This document shows, piece after piece, positions 1 to 6,612 of a stretch of DNA of 6,900 nt. The notes under the pieces were generated by a model, which saw nothing but the letters and a program-made list of their open reading frames with translations, searched no databases and was not told where the DNA came from. The stretch comes from Pseudomonadota bacterium. Lineage in GTDB: Bacteria > Pseudomonadota > Gammaproteobacteria > UBA5335. The stretch is taken from contig PKCW01000009.1 in assembly GCA_002862965.1 (NCBI GenBank), forward strand, positions 1 through 6,900, read 5' to 3'. Made by a program: the position numbers and the translations under genes. Position 1 is the first letter of the stretch. Each line of letters opens with the position of its first letter.

Positions 1-308
1 AGCGCCAGTGGGGCGATCATGGCCTGCAGGTGGTGGGCATCGCGCTGGACGAGGGCGAGCCGGTGCGCGCCTTTGCCCGGCGCATGCACATCAACTATCC
101 GGTCCTGCTCGCCGGCATGGACGGCTTCGATCTTTCCCAGTCCTTCGGCAACGAGATCCTCTCGATTCCGTTCAGCGTGGTGCTGGATCGTGGCGGACGG
201 ATTCGGTATCGCCACCTGGGCGTTCTGACGCCCGACCAGTTGCGCGGCTGGATTCCGCCGCTCCTAGCCGAAGCGGTTGCACGGCAGCCCGAACGGCAGG
301 CAGAATAG
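1..308 (+). CDS. TlpA/redoxin-family thiol-disulfide oxidoreductase, C-terminal part (partial at 5' end)
   Basis: The reading frame enters the window already open (codons from base 3) and ends at TAG 306-308, giving 101 visible residues. The pattern is that of the C-terminal half of a TlpA/ResA-like thioredoxin fold: a beta strand reading VVGIALDEGE (visible residues 10-19), a helix, then the cis-proline loop SIPFSVVLDRGGRI (54-67, cis-Pro at 56), a strand with HLG, and a final helix with PPLL. Known family members are periplasmic, often anchored by an N-terminal signal or membrane segment, and reduce disulfides in cytochrome c maturation or related redox work. The CXXC active site and any signal peptide would lie upstream of the window, so catalytic competence cannot be judged. 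In relatives a tlpA gene often sits between dsbD and aroQ, which suggests DsbD may supply its electrons; this is inference. The family call is fairly secure; the exact subfamily is not. Confidence 0.8.
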   Translation, partial: RQWGDHGLQVVGIALDEGEPVRAFARRMHINYPVLLAGMDGFDLSQSFGNEILSIPFSVVLDRGGRIRYRHLGVLTPDQLRGWIPPLLAEAVARQPERQAE

Positions 309-379
309 CGACGATGAACGGCGGATCGATGCAATTCGCCACAAATTGAGCCCCATTTCTCCTGAGCATCTGCCGCCTC

Positions 380-841
380 ATGGCTCATCTGCTGCTCATC
401 AATGGCCCCAACCTGAATCTGCTCGGTCGTCGCGAGCCGGAGCGCTACGGTGCCGTCAGCCTGCCGCAGATCGTGGCGCGACTCGCGCATCGGGCCGCGG
501 CGCAGGGACACGCCCTGACCGCGTTCCAGAGCAATGCCGAGGGCGCGCTGATCGATCGCATCCAGCAGGCCCTGGACGATGGGACCGACTTCATCCTCAT
601 CAATCCCGGGGCACTGACCCATACCAGCATCGGCCTGCGCGACGCCTTGCTGGCCGTGGCCCGCCCGTTCATCGAGATTCACCTCACCAACATCCACGCC
701 CGCGAGTCCTTCCGACATCATTCCTACTTGTCGGATGTCGCGCTCGGCGTGATCTGTGGATTGGGCGATCAGGGCTATGATCTCGCGCTGGAGGCTGCCC
801 TGCGGCATCTTGGGCCCGAAGCGGCCGCGTCGGGCGGCTGA
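380..841 (+). CDS. aroQ: 3-dehydroquinate dehydratase, type II
   Basis: Type II dehydroquinase converts 3-dehydroquinate to 3-dehydroshikimate in the cytoplasm, the third step of the shikimate pathway to aromatic amino acids and folate. The protein is 153 residues, close to the usual 145-155 of this dodecameric family. All hallmark blocks are visible: NGPNLNLLG (8-16), the flexible active-site loop with Arg18 and catalytic Tyr23, FQSNAEG (49-55), [10 protein letters not shown] (74-83, Asn75 binding substrate) and [11 protein letters not shown] (99-109) with the general acid His101, followed by Arg112 and the HHSYLS block. The start ATG is chosen because the conserved N-terminal strand begins at once; no good Shine-Dalgarno sequence precedes it. 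It lies 71 bases after the TlpA-like gene and 50 before accB, in the common aroQ-accB-accC order, so co-transcription is likely. The C-terminal tail (residues 145-153) is low-complexity Ala/Gly and probably disordered. Confidence 0.97.
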   Translation: MAHLLLINGPNLNLLGRREPERYGAVSLPQIVARLAHRAAAQGHALTAFQSNAEGALIDRIQQALDDGTDFILINPGALTHTSIGLRDALLAVARPFIEIHLTNIHARESFRHHSYLSDVALGVICGLGDQGYDLALEAALRHLGPEAAASGG

Positions 842-891
842 GCCATCCCTTTTCGATCATTTTTTGCGCTTCGTCAGGAACAATACGCGAC

Positions 892-1350
892 ATGGATATC
901 CGCAAAATCAAGAAGTTGATCGAGCTGCTGGAGGAGTCCGGGCTCAACGAAATCGAGATCCGTGAAGGCGAGGAGAGCATCCGGCTGAGCCGGCAGTCCC
1001 CCGGCGTGACCGTGATGCCGACCATGGCCGTGCCGGCGCCGGTGGTGCAGTCCATGCCGGTCGCGCCAACGGGAGCGATGACCGAGGCCACGCCGGTCGT
1101 CGCCGCCCTTCCCGCCGGCCAGCAGGTGACCGCGCCCATGGTGGGCACGTTCTATCGCGCCTCGGCCCCCAGCGCCAAACCCTTCGTGGAGATGGGTCAG
1201 GCCGTCAGGAAGGGCGACACCCTGTGCATCATCGAGGCGATGAAGATGATGAATCCGATCGAGTCCGAATATGACGGCACCGTGGCCGCAATCCTGATCA
1301 ACAACGGCGAGCCGGTCGAGTACGGCCAGCCCCTGTTCGTGATCCAGTAA
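892..1350 (+). CDS. accB: Biotin carboxyl carrier protein of acetyl-CoA carboxylase (BCCP)
   Basis: BCCP carries carboxybiotin between biotin carboxylase (AccC) and the carboxyltransferase (AccA/AccD) to make malonyl-CoA for fatty acid synthesis in the cytoplasm. The 152-residue product has the expected two parts. An N-terminal helical region (1-34, starting [18 protein letters not shown]) is known to contact biotin carboxylase. A Pro/Ala/Val/Met-rich linker (about 35-78) leads to the biotinyl domain (about 79-152). The biotinylation motif EAMKMMN spans 115-121, with Lys118 the predicted biotinylated residue. The thumb insertion that distinguishes BCCP from lipoyl domains is present in the block [13 protein letters not shown] (86-98). 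An AGGA at 876-879 lies 12 bases before the ATG, an acceptable but long spacing. accC follows after 12 bases, so the two are surely co-transcribed. In E. coli AccB represses its own operon; no operator can be identified here. Confidence 0.98.
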   Translation: MDIRKIKKLIELLEESGLNEIEIREGEESIRLSRQSPGVTVMPTMAVPAPVVQSMPVAPTGAMTEATPVVAALPAGQQVTAPMVGTFYRASAPSAKPFVEMGQAVRKGDTLCIIEAMKMMNPIESEYDGTVAAILINNGEPVEYGQPLFVIQ

Positions 1351-1362
1351 GCCGGGCCCGCC

Positions 1363-2703
<1,341 letters not shown>

Positions 2704-2709
2704 GCCCGC

Positions 2710-2714
2710 GGAGG
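2710..2714 (+). promoter_or_regulatory. Ribosome binding site of prmA
   Basis: GGAGG lies 8 bases before the ATG at 2723. It is the clearest Shine-Dalgarno sequence in the left block and supports that start, which also gives the family-typical MPW N-terminus. It begins 7 bases after the accC stop codon. Confidence 0.8.
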
Positions 2715-2722
2715 CGTATCCG

Positions 2723-3604
2723 ATGCCGTGGCAGCAGCTGGTGATGGACATCGGACCCGAGGACAGCGAGCGCCTCGAGGATTGCCTGCTCGGCGCGGGC
2801 GCCGTGGCGGTGTCGCTGGAGGATGCCGGCGATCAGCCCCTGTTCGAGCCGCCGCCGGGCGCCACGCCGCTCTGGGACCGGTTGCGGCTGACGGCGCTCC
2901 TGGCGCGGGACGCCGATCCGGTGCGCGTCTTGCTGGAGCTGGCGGCCTGCTGCCATCCCAGCCCTTTGCCGCCCCACCGGATCGTCCCGCTCGCGGATGA
3001 GGTCTGGGAGCGGGCGTGGCTCAAGGATTTCAAGCCCATGCATTTCGGGCGGCGGCTCTGGGTCGTGCCCACCGCGCATACCCCACCGGATCCCACCGCC
3101 GTCAATCTGCGCCTCGATCCGGGACTGGCCTTCGGCACCGGCACCCACCCGACCACGGCCTTGTGTCTGGAATGGCTGGCCGGGGCCGAGCTTACCGGCC
3201 TGCGGGTCATCGACTACGGCTGCGGCTCGGGCATCCTGGCCGTGGCCGCGGTGCTGCTCGGCGCAAGCCGCACACAGGCCGTCGACATCGATCCTCAGGC
3301 GCTCACCGCAACGCAGGAAAACGCCCGTCGCAACGGGGTGGCGGACCGTGTCCGGACCGGATTTCCCGAGGAGCTGACCGTGTCCGCCGACCTGCTGCTC
3401 GCCAATATCCTGGCGGGTCCCTTGGAGACGCTGGCGCCCCGATTCCGCGAGCTGCTCGCGCCGGGCGGGCAACTGGTGATGGCCGGCCTGCTGGCCCGTC
3501 ACGTGGCGCCACTGCAGGCCGCCTACGCGGACTGGATCGGCTTGCAGCCCGTCGCCGAGCGCGACGGCTGGGTCTGCCTGGCCGGCCAGCGGCCCCGAGC
3601 CTGA
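2723..3604 (+). CDS. prmA: Ribosomal protein L11 methyltransferase
   Basis: PrmA uses S-adenosylmethionine to trimethylate ribosomal protein L11 at several amino groups in the cytoplasm; it is generally non-essential. The 293-residue length matches the E. coli enzyme. The N-terminal substrate-recognition domain (about 1-85) begins MPWQQL and includes FEPPPG and a following LW as in homologues. The linker carries WERAWLKDFKPMHFG (95-109). The catalytic domain contains the PrmA signature LDPGLAFGTGTHPTT (131-145), the SAM-binding motif I VIDYGCGSGILA (162-173), the acidic SAM ribose contact at VDIDPQ (187-192), and ANILAGPL (227-234) as motif IV. No key block is missing. It sits 19 bases after accC with a good GGAGG, and 16 bases before the DUF3426 gene. 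accC-prmA adjacency is common in Gamma- and Betaproteobacteria, so this is an inherited position and not evidence of a functional link to fatty acid synthesis. Confidence 0.97.
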   Translation: MPWQQLVMDIGPEDSERLEDCLLGAGAVAVSLEDAGDQPLFEPPPGATPLWDRLRLTALLARDADPVRVLLELAACCHPSPLPPHRIVPLADEVWERAWLKDFKPMHFGRRLWVVPTAHTPPDPTAVNLRLDPGLAFGTGTHPTTALCLEWLAGAELTGLRVIDYGCGSGILAVAAVLLGASRTQAVDIDPQALTATQENARRNGVADRVRTGFPEELTVSADLLLANILAGPLETLAPRFRELLAPGGQLVMAGLLARHVAPLQAAYADWIGLQPVAERDGWVCLAGQRPRA

Positions 3605-3620
3605 TCCGGAAGCGCCGGGC

Positions 3621-4403
3621 ATGTTCGTCGACTGCCCCGCCTGTCAGACGCGACTCCAGGTCCGGGCCGACCATCTGCGCACCGGGCGCGGCCGGGTGTG
3701 CTGCAGTGTTTGTCAGCATCCGTTCGATGCGCTGAGCACGCTGCGGGACGATGAGGAATCCGGCGTTCCGATCGATGGACAGGCAACGGCGGTCGATGTC
3801 TTCGAGACCGAGGCCGACCCCGAGGCGGCGCGAACGGCCGACGTGGCGGATGAGGCGACTTTCGACATGGGCGACACCCATGCGGACGCGGAAGAAGCCC
3901 TGGCCGTTCAAGGCCATCCTTGGCGCTGGGGCTTGCTCGGTGCCGCCGCCAGCGCCCTGCTGGCCCTGCAGGTCCTGATGGTGCTGGGTCCCCGCTGGGC
4001 GGCCGATCCGCAATGGCGACCGCTGCTCAACTGGGGCTGCGCCCGGCTGCACTCGGCAGGTCTGCCGTGCGCCCTGCCACCGCTCGTCGACATTCGTCGG
4101 ATGGCGCTGGAAAATCACCGCTTCACCACCCATCCGGAGCGTGCGGGCGGATTGCTGTTCGAGGCGGAACTGGTGAACCGCGCCCCGTTCGCCCAAGGCT
4201 ATCCGCGCATCCGCTTGAGCGTCGAAGATCCCTGGGGTGGCGCGGTGGCCATCGGCACCTTCGGGCCGGAAACCTACCTTGGTGACACGGCCGCGGCCGA
4301 ACACATCTTTGCGCCCGAAGCGCGTGTGCCGATCAGGCTCGAATTGCTCGATCCCGGCGGCCAGGCGGCGGGCTACCGTCTCGAACTGCTCGCCCCGGAC
4401 TGA
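3621..4403 (+). CDS. Zinc-ribbon and DUF3426 domain single-pass membrane protein of unknown function
   Basis: The 260-residue product has three parts. Residues 3-36 form an MJ0042-type zinc ribbon, with ligands Cys5-X2-Cys8 and Cys28-X2-Cys31 (an extra Cys at 27) followed by PF. Residues 42-97 are an acidic, probably disordered linker rich in Asp, Glu and Ala. One hydrophobic segment, about 103-123 (LLGAAASALLALQVLMVLG), is flanked by WRW and PRW. The rest, 124-260, matches the DUF3426 pattern: a short Trp-rich stretch, a Cys140/Cys150 pair before LPPLVDI, then a beta-rich region with FEAELVNRA and GTFGPETYL. The predicted topology is zinc ribbon inside and DUF3426 in the periplasm; this is inference. 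No biochemical role is established for this family to my knowledge. A GGAAG at 3608-3612 supports the start. Homologues occupy the same place after prmA in Pseudomonas and Betaproteobacteria, so the gene belongs to the ancestral cluster. A promoter-bearing gap of 176 bases follows. Confidence 0.88.
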   Translation: MFVDCPACQTRLQVRADHLRTGRGRVCCSVCQHPFDALSTLRDDEESGVPIDGQATAVDVFETEADPEAARTADVADEATFDMGDTHADAEEALAVQGHPWRWGLLGAAASALLALQVLMVLGPRWAADPQWRPLLNWGCARLHSAGLPCALPPLVDIRRMALENHRFTTHPERAGGLLFEAELVNRAPFAQGYPRIRLSVEDPWGGAVAIGTFGPETYLGDTAAAEHIFAPEARVPIRLELLDPGGQAAGYRLELLAPD

Positions 4404-4413
4404 CCCGCACACC

Positions 4414-4430
4414 GCTCAGCGGGCTTGAGC
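4414..4430. repeat. Inverted repeat GCTCA-N7-TGAGC overlapping the fis -35
   Basis: Perfect 5-base arms GCTCA (4414-4418) and TGAGC (4426-4430) flank seven bases. The right arm lies inside the proposed -35 element of the fis promoter, so a bound protein would interfere with RNA polymerase. The arms resemble the outer parts of a Fis core site, but the total span is 17 rather than 15 and the centre is GC-rich, unlike preferred Fis sites. As RNA it would be only a weak hairpin with no following U tract, so it is not a convincing terminator. Confidence 0.45.
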
Positions 4431-4452
4431 CGGCGGGATGCTCTGCTAAGAT
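4425..4452 (+). promoter_or_regulatory. Putative sigma70 promoter of fis (extended -10)
   Basis: A -35-like TTGAGC (4425-4430, four of six bases matching TTGACA) is separated by 16 bases from TAAGAT (4447-4452, four of six matching TATAAT). The -10 is preceded by the TG-N extension (TGC at 4444-4446). Transcription would start near 4459, leaving a leader of about 120 bases before fis. The site lies in the longest gene-free stretch of the window and has a plausible layout for a fis promoter. It is a prediction from pattern only; the hexamer matches are moderate. Confidence 0.5.
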
Positions 4453-4482
4453 GATCGCCACCAGCGACCCGGTCCGCTTTCA

Positions 4483-4579
4483 CGATCGATGCCCATGGCA
4501 ACGGTCGGGACCGTGCCAGAAGGAATACTTCAGTCGGCCCGCGCCAGGGCAGGATCAGGGACGTCGGAAGGGGCGATCG
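4483..4579 (+). promoter_or_regulatory. Structured 5' leader of fis
   Basis: Several short inverted repeats follow one another: ACGGT/ACCGT around CGGG (4501-4514, extending as a DNA dyad ACGGTC-GG-GACCGT), GAAG/CTTC around GAATA (4519-4531) and GCCC/GGGC (4537-4550). They are enclosed by two copies of the self-complementary CGATCG, at 4483-4488 and 4574-4579. Pairing of these two copies would form a closing helix covering the bases between the fis Shine-Dalgarno sequence and its AUG. The stems are short (4-6 pairs) and in GC-rich DNA may be chance, so a regulatory role is only a possibility. No known riboswitch class is recognised. Confidence 0.3.
4566..4573 (+). promoter_or_regulatory. Ribosome binding site of fis, fixing its start
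   Basis: GGAAGGGG ends 6 bases before the ATG at 4580. It decides between that start and an in-frame ATG at 4451, which has no Shine-Dalgarno sequence, lies inside the proposed -10 element, and would add 43 residues with no likeness to Fis. Confidence 0.8.
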
Positions 4580-4858
4580 ATGAGTTCAGCGCAACAGGTG
4601 GTCCCCGCCGTGGAATCGCCGCCGGAAGAGCCGCCCCTGCGGATCTGTGTCGAGCGCGCCGTGGGCCGCTACCTCGAAGAGCTGGGCGGCTTCTACGCCG
4701 GCGACATGCACCGGCTGGTGATCGAGGAAGTCGAACGCCCGCTGCTCGAGCAGGTGCTGGCCCATGTCGCCGGCAACCAGACCCAGGCGGCCGAGATCCT
4801 GGGCATCAATCGCGCCACCCTGCGCAAGAAATTGCGACACTACAAGATCGGCGGCTAG
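4580..4858 (+). CDS. fis: Fis nucleoid-associated DNA-binding protein
   Basis: Fis is a homodimeric DNA-bending protein that shapes the nucleoid and activates or represses many promoters, notably stable RNA promoters in rich growth. The 92-residue product (98 in E. coli) aligns gap-free with E. coli Fis from LRICVERAV (residue 20) to the end. The dimer core includes [14 protein letters not shown] (47-60). The helix-turn-helix is [21 protein letters not shown] (65-85), with the DNA-contacting residues Asn66, Thr68, Asn77, Arg78, Thr80, Arg82, Lys83 and Lys84 all kept. Residues 1-19 are unlike the enterobacterial N-terminus and proline/glutamate-rich, so the beta-hairpin arms that stimulate DNA invertases are probably absent or altered. 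The usual neighbour dusB is missing upstream and a private promoter is likely. purH follows after 56 bases, as in many relatives, and may be co-transcribed. Confidence 0.95.
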   Translation: MSSAQQVVPAVESPPEEPPLRICVERAVGRYLEELGGFYAGDMHRLVIEEVERPLLEQVLAHVAGNQTQAAEILGINRATLRKKLRHYKIGG

Positions 4859-4902
4859 GGCTCTTCGGACCCGGGGTCGGCCGCATCCCCACTTCTCGTG
4901 CT

Positions 4903-4906
4903 GGAG
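4903..4906 (+). promoter_or_regulatory. Ribosome binding site of purH, fixing its start
   Basis: GGAG lies 8 bases before the ATG at 4915. The purH frame stays open far upstream, through the whole of fis, back to an ATG at 4489, so this site and the conserved N-terminal strand are what place the true start. Confidence 0.75.
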
Positions 4907-4914
4907 CCCACCTC

Positions 4915-6477
4915 ATGGCCATCGACCGCTATGCCCTCATCAGCGTTTCCGACAAAACCGGCGTCGTGGCGCTCGCCCGGCGGCTGTCGGCGCTCGGCAT
5001 CCGCATCCTGTCGACCGGTGGGACGGCGCAACTGCTCGCCCGCGAAAGCCTGCCGGTCATCGAGGTATCCCAGCAGACCGGCTTCCCCGAAATCATGGAC
5101 GGCCGGGTCAAGACCCTGCATCCGCGCATCCACGGCGGCCTGCTCGGCCGGCTCGACCGGGATGCCGACCTGATGGCGCTGCATGGGATCGCGGCCATCG
5201 ACTTTCTGATCGTCAATCTCTACCCCTTCGAACGCACGATTGCCCAGCCCGGCTGCTCGCTGCACGACGCCATCGAAAACATCGACGTCGGCGGACCGGC
5301 GATGATCCGGGCCGGCGCCAAGAACCACGACCGGGTGACGGTGCTGGTGGACCCGGCCGATTACGACGGATTCGCGCAGGAACTGGAACAGGACGGCGGC
5401 ATCGCCGCGCAGCGCCGATTCGGGCTTGCCGCCAAGGCCTTCGCGCACACGGCGCGCTACGACACCGCCATCGCCGGTTATCTCAGCGCCATCGACGAGA
5501 CCGGCCAGCGCGCTCCCTTTCCGGGCACCCTGGGCGGGCAGTGGCACAAGGTGCAGGACCTGCGCTATGGCGAAAACCCCCATCAGCGCGCCGCCTTCTA
5601 CCGTGTGGCGCATCCCGCGCCGGCCGAGATCGCCAGCGCCGTGCAGGTGCAGGGCAAGGCGCTGTCCTACAACAACATCGCCGACACGGACACGGCGCTG
5701 GAATGCGTCAAGACGTTCGATGCGCCCGCCTGCGTCATCGTCAAGCACGCCAATCCCTGCGGCGTGGCGGTGGCCGAGAGTGCCCTCGTCGCCTATGAGC
5801 GCGCCTACGCGACGGACCCGACCTCGGCCTTCGGCGGCATCATCGCCTTCAACCGCGCCCTCGACGAGGCCACCGCCCAGGCGATCGTGCAGCGCCAGTT
5901 CGTCGAGGTGATCGTCGCCCCGGCGTTCAGCGCCGAGGCGCTGCAGGTGCTGTCCGCCAAGCCCAACGTGCGCCTGCTGGCGTGCGGCGCGATCCCCACC
6001 GCGCCCGCACCGGCGCTGGAGTGGCGCAGCGTGGCGGGCGGCATGCTGGTGCAGGACCGCGATCTCGCCACGATCGCGCCCGAGCAGCTCAAGTGCGTCA
6101 GCGCCCGCGCTCCGACGCCGACGGAAATCGCCGACCTGCTGTTCGCCTGGCGCGTCGCCCGGTTCGTCAAGTCCAATGCCATCGTCTACGTCCGCGAAGG
6201 GCGCACCATCGGCGTCGGCGCCGGACAGATGAGCCGGGTCTACAGCGCCCGCATCGCGGCCATCAAGGCGGCCGACGAAGGACTCGCCGTGGCCGGATCG
6301 GTGCTGGCTTCGGATGCCTTTTTCCCGTTCCGCGACGGCATCGATGCCGCCGCCGAGGTCGGCATCACGGCCGTGATCCAGCCGGGCGGCTCGATGCGCG
6401 ATGCCGAAGTGATCGCGGCGGCCGATGAGCACGGCATGGCCATGGTGTTCACCAGCGTGCGTCACTTCCGCCACTGA
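4915..6477 (+). CDS. purH: Bifunctional AICAR transformylase / IMP cyclohydrolase
   Basis: PurH performs the last two steps of de novo IMP synthesis: formyl transfer from 10-formyl-tetrahydrofolate to AICAR, then ring closure to IMP. The product is 520 residues, close to the 529 of E. coli. The N-terminal cyclohydrolase domain (about 1-150, MGS-like fold) shows ISVSDKTG (9-16), LSTGGTA (32-38), [13 protein letters not shown] (63-75), NLYPF (101-105) and [17 protein letters not shown] (122-138). The transformylase domain shows LRYGENPHQ (216-224), [10 protein letters not shown] (276-285) with catalytic Lys277-His278, SAFGG (304-308), KSNAIVYV (419-426), GAGQMSR (435-441), ASDAFFPF (465-472) and IQPGGSMRD (488-496). 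It ends RHFRH as in homologues. The ATG has GGAG 8 bases upstream. It is probably expressed from the fis promoter or from sequences inside fis; no PurR-like box is evident. purD follows after a 135-base spacer. Confidence 0.98.
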   Translation: MAIDRYALISVSDKTGVVALARRLSALGIRILSTGGTAQLLARESLPVIEVSQQTGFPEIMDGRVKTLHPRIHGGLLGRLDRDADLMALHGIAAIDFLIVNLYPFERTIAQPGCSLHDAIENIDVGGPAMIRAGAKNHDRVTVLVDPADYDGFAQELEQDGGIAAQRRFGLAAKAFAHTARYDTAIAGYLSAIDETGQRAPFPGTLGGQWHKVQDLRYGENPHQRAAFYRVAHPAPAEIASAVQVQGKALSYNNIADTDTALECVKTFDAPACVIVKHANPCGVAVAESALVAYERAYATDPTSAFGGIIAFNRALDEATAQAIVQRQFVEVIVAPAFSAEALQVLSAKPNVRLLACGAIPTAPAPALEWRSVAGGMLVQDRDLATIAPEQLKCVSARAPTPTEIADLLFAWRVARFVKSNAIVYVREGRTIGVGAGQMSRVYSARIAAIKAADEGLAVAGSVLASDAFFPFRDGIDAAAEVGITAVIQPGGSMRDAEVIAAADEHGMAMVFTSVRHFRH

Positions 6478-6482
6478 GTCTC

Positions 6483-6534
6483 CCGCCCGGGACCCGCTGC
6501 GCCGGCGGCGAAGAGCCGCCCCGGGGCCGGGCGG
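6483..6534. repeat. Nested GC-rich inverted repeat (hairpin) between purH and purD
   Basis: Outer arms CCGCCCGG (6483-6490) and CCGGGCGG (6527-6534) are perfectly complementary over 8 bases. Inside them a second perfect stem, GGCGGC (6504-6509) with GCCGCC (6515-6520), closes a GAAGA loop. The structure starts 5 bases after the purH stop codon. The position suggests a terminator, attenuator or 3'-end stabilising hairpin. No U tract follows (CAAGGGCG comes next), so it is not a standard intrinsic terminator. Its right edge sits where the -35 of the downstream purD promoter candidate would be. Confidence 0.6.
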
Positions 6535-6545
6535 CAAGGGCGCTG

Positions 6546-6554
6546 TGCTATGCT
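6546..6554 (+). promoter_or_regulatory. Putative extended -10 promoter element for purD
   Basis: TGC-TATGCT (6546-6554) matches the extended -10 pattern TGN-TATAAT, with four of six bases in the hexamer. No recognisable -35 lies 16-18 bases upstream, where the GC-rich hairpin is. The start would be near 6561, leaving a leader of about 50 bases. Extended -10 promoters can work without a good -35, but this remains a pattern-based guess. Confidence 0.4.
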
Positions 6555-6612
6555 TTGCGCCCCTGAATGCGGCCCCAAGCCGCTCTCTTTTCCCACCCCG
6601 GATGGCAGCGCG

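Noticed and set aside
309..379. Possible promoter for aroQ (TTGAGC at 346-351) and an AT-rich inverted repeat CAATT/AATTG (332-348)
   Set aside because: No -10-like hexamer lies at the right spacing before the ATG. The inverted repeat has only five A/T-rich pairs, so it could easily be chance.
842..891. Possible accB promoter in the aroQ-accB gap
   Set aside because: The T-rich stretch and CAATAC look promoter-like, but no -35/-10 pair has acceptable spacing. Read-through from aroQ is simpler.
4404..4423. CCCGC/GCGGG inverted repeat just after the DUF3426 stop as an intrinsic terminator
   Set aside because: Only 5 pairs with a 10-base loop and no U tract (GCTTGAGC follows). It may slow polymerase but does not qualify as a terminator.
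4451..4579. Upstream in-frame start that would add 43 residues to Fis
   Set aside because: ATG 4451 has no Shine-Dalgarno sequence, lies in the proposed -10 element so would not be in the transcript, and the added residues are not Fis-like.
4868..4878. Palindrome GACCC-G-GGGTC between fis and purH
   Set aside because: A one-base centre cannot form an RNA hairpin of this length, and an 11-base dyad in GC-rich DNA is easily chance.
4489..4914. Frame open from ATG 4489 through fis into purH, suggesting an N-terminally extended PurH
   Set aside because: It would read fis out of frame. The extension has no likeness to PurH, and the conserved first strand and GGAG place the start at 4915.
4859..6612. 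PurR-type operator near purH or purD
   Set aside because: Searched by eye for the ACGCAAACGTTTTC-like pattern in both spacers; nothing similar is present.
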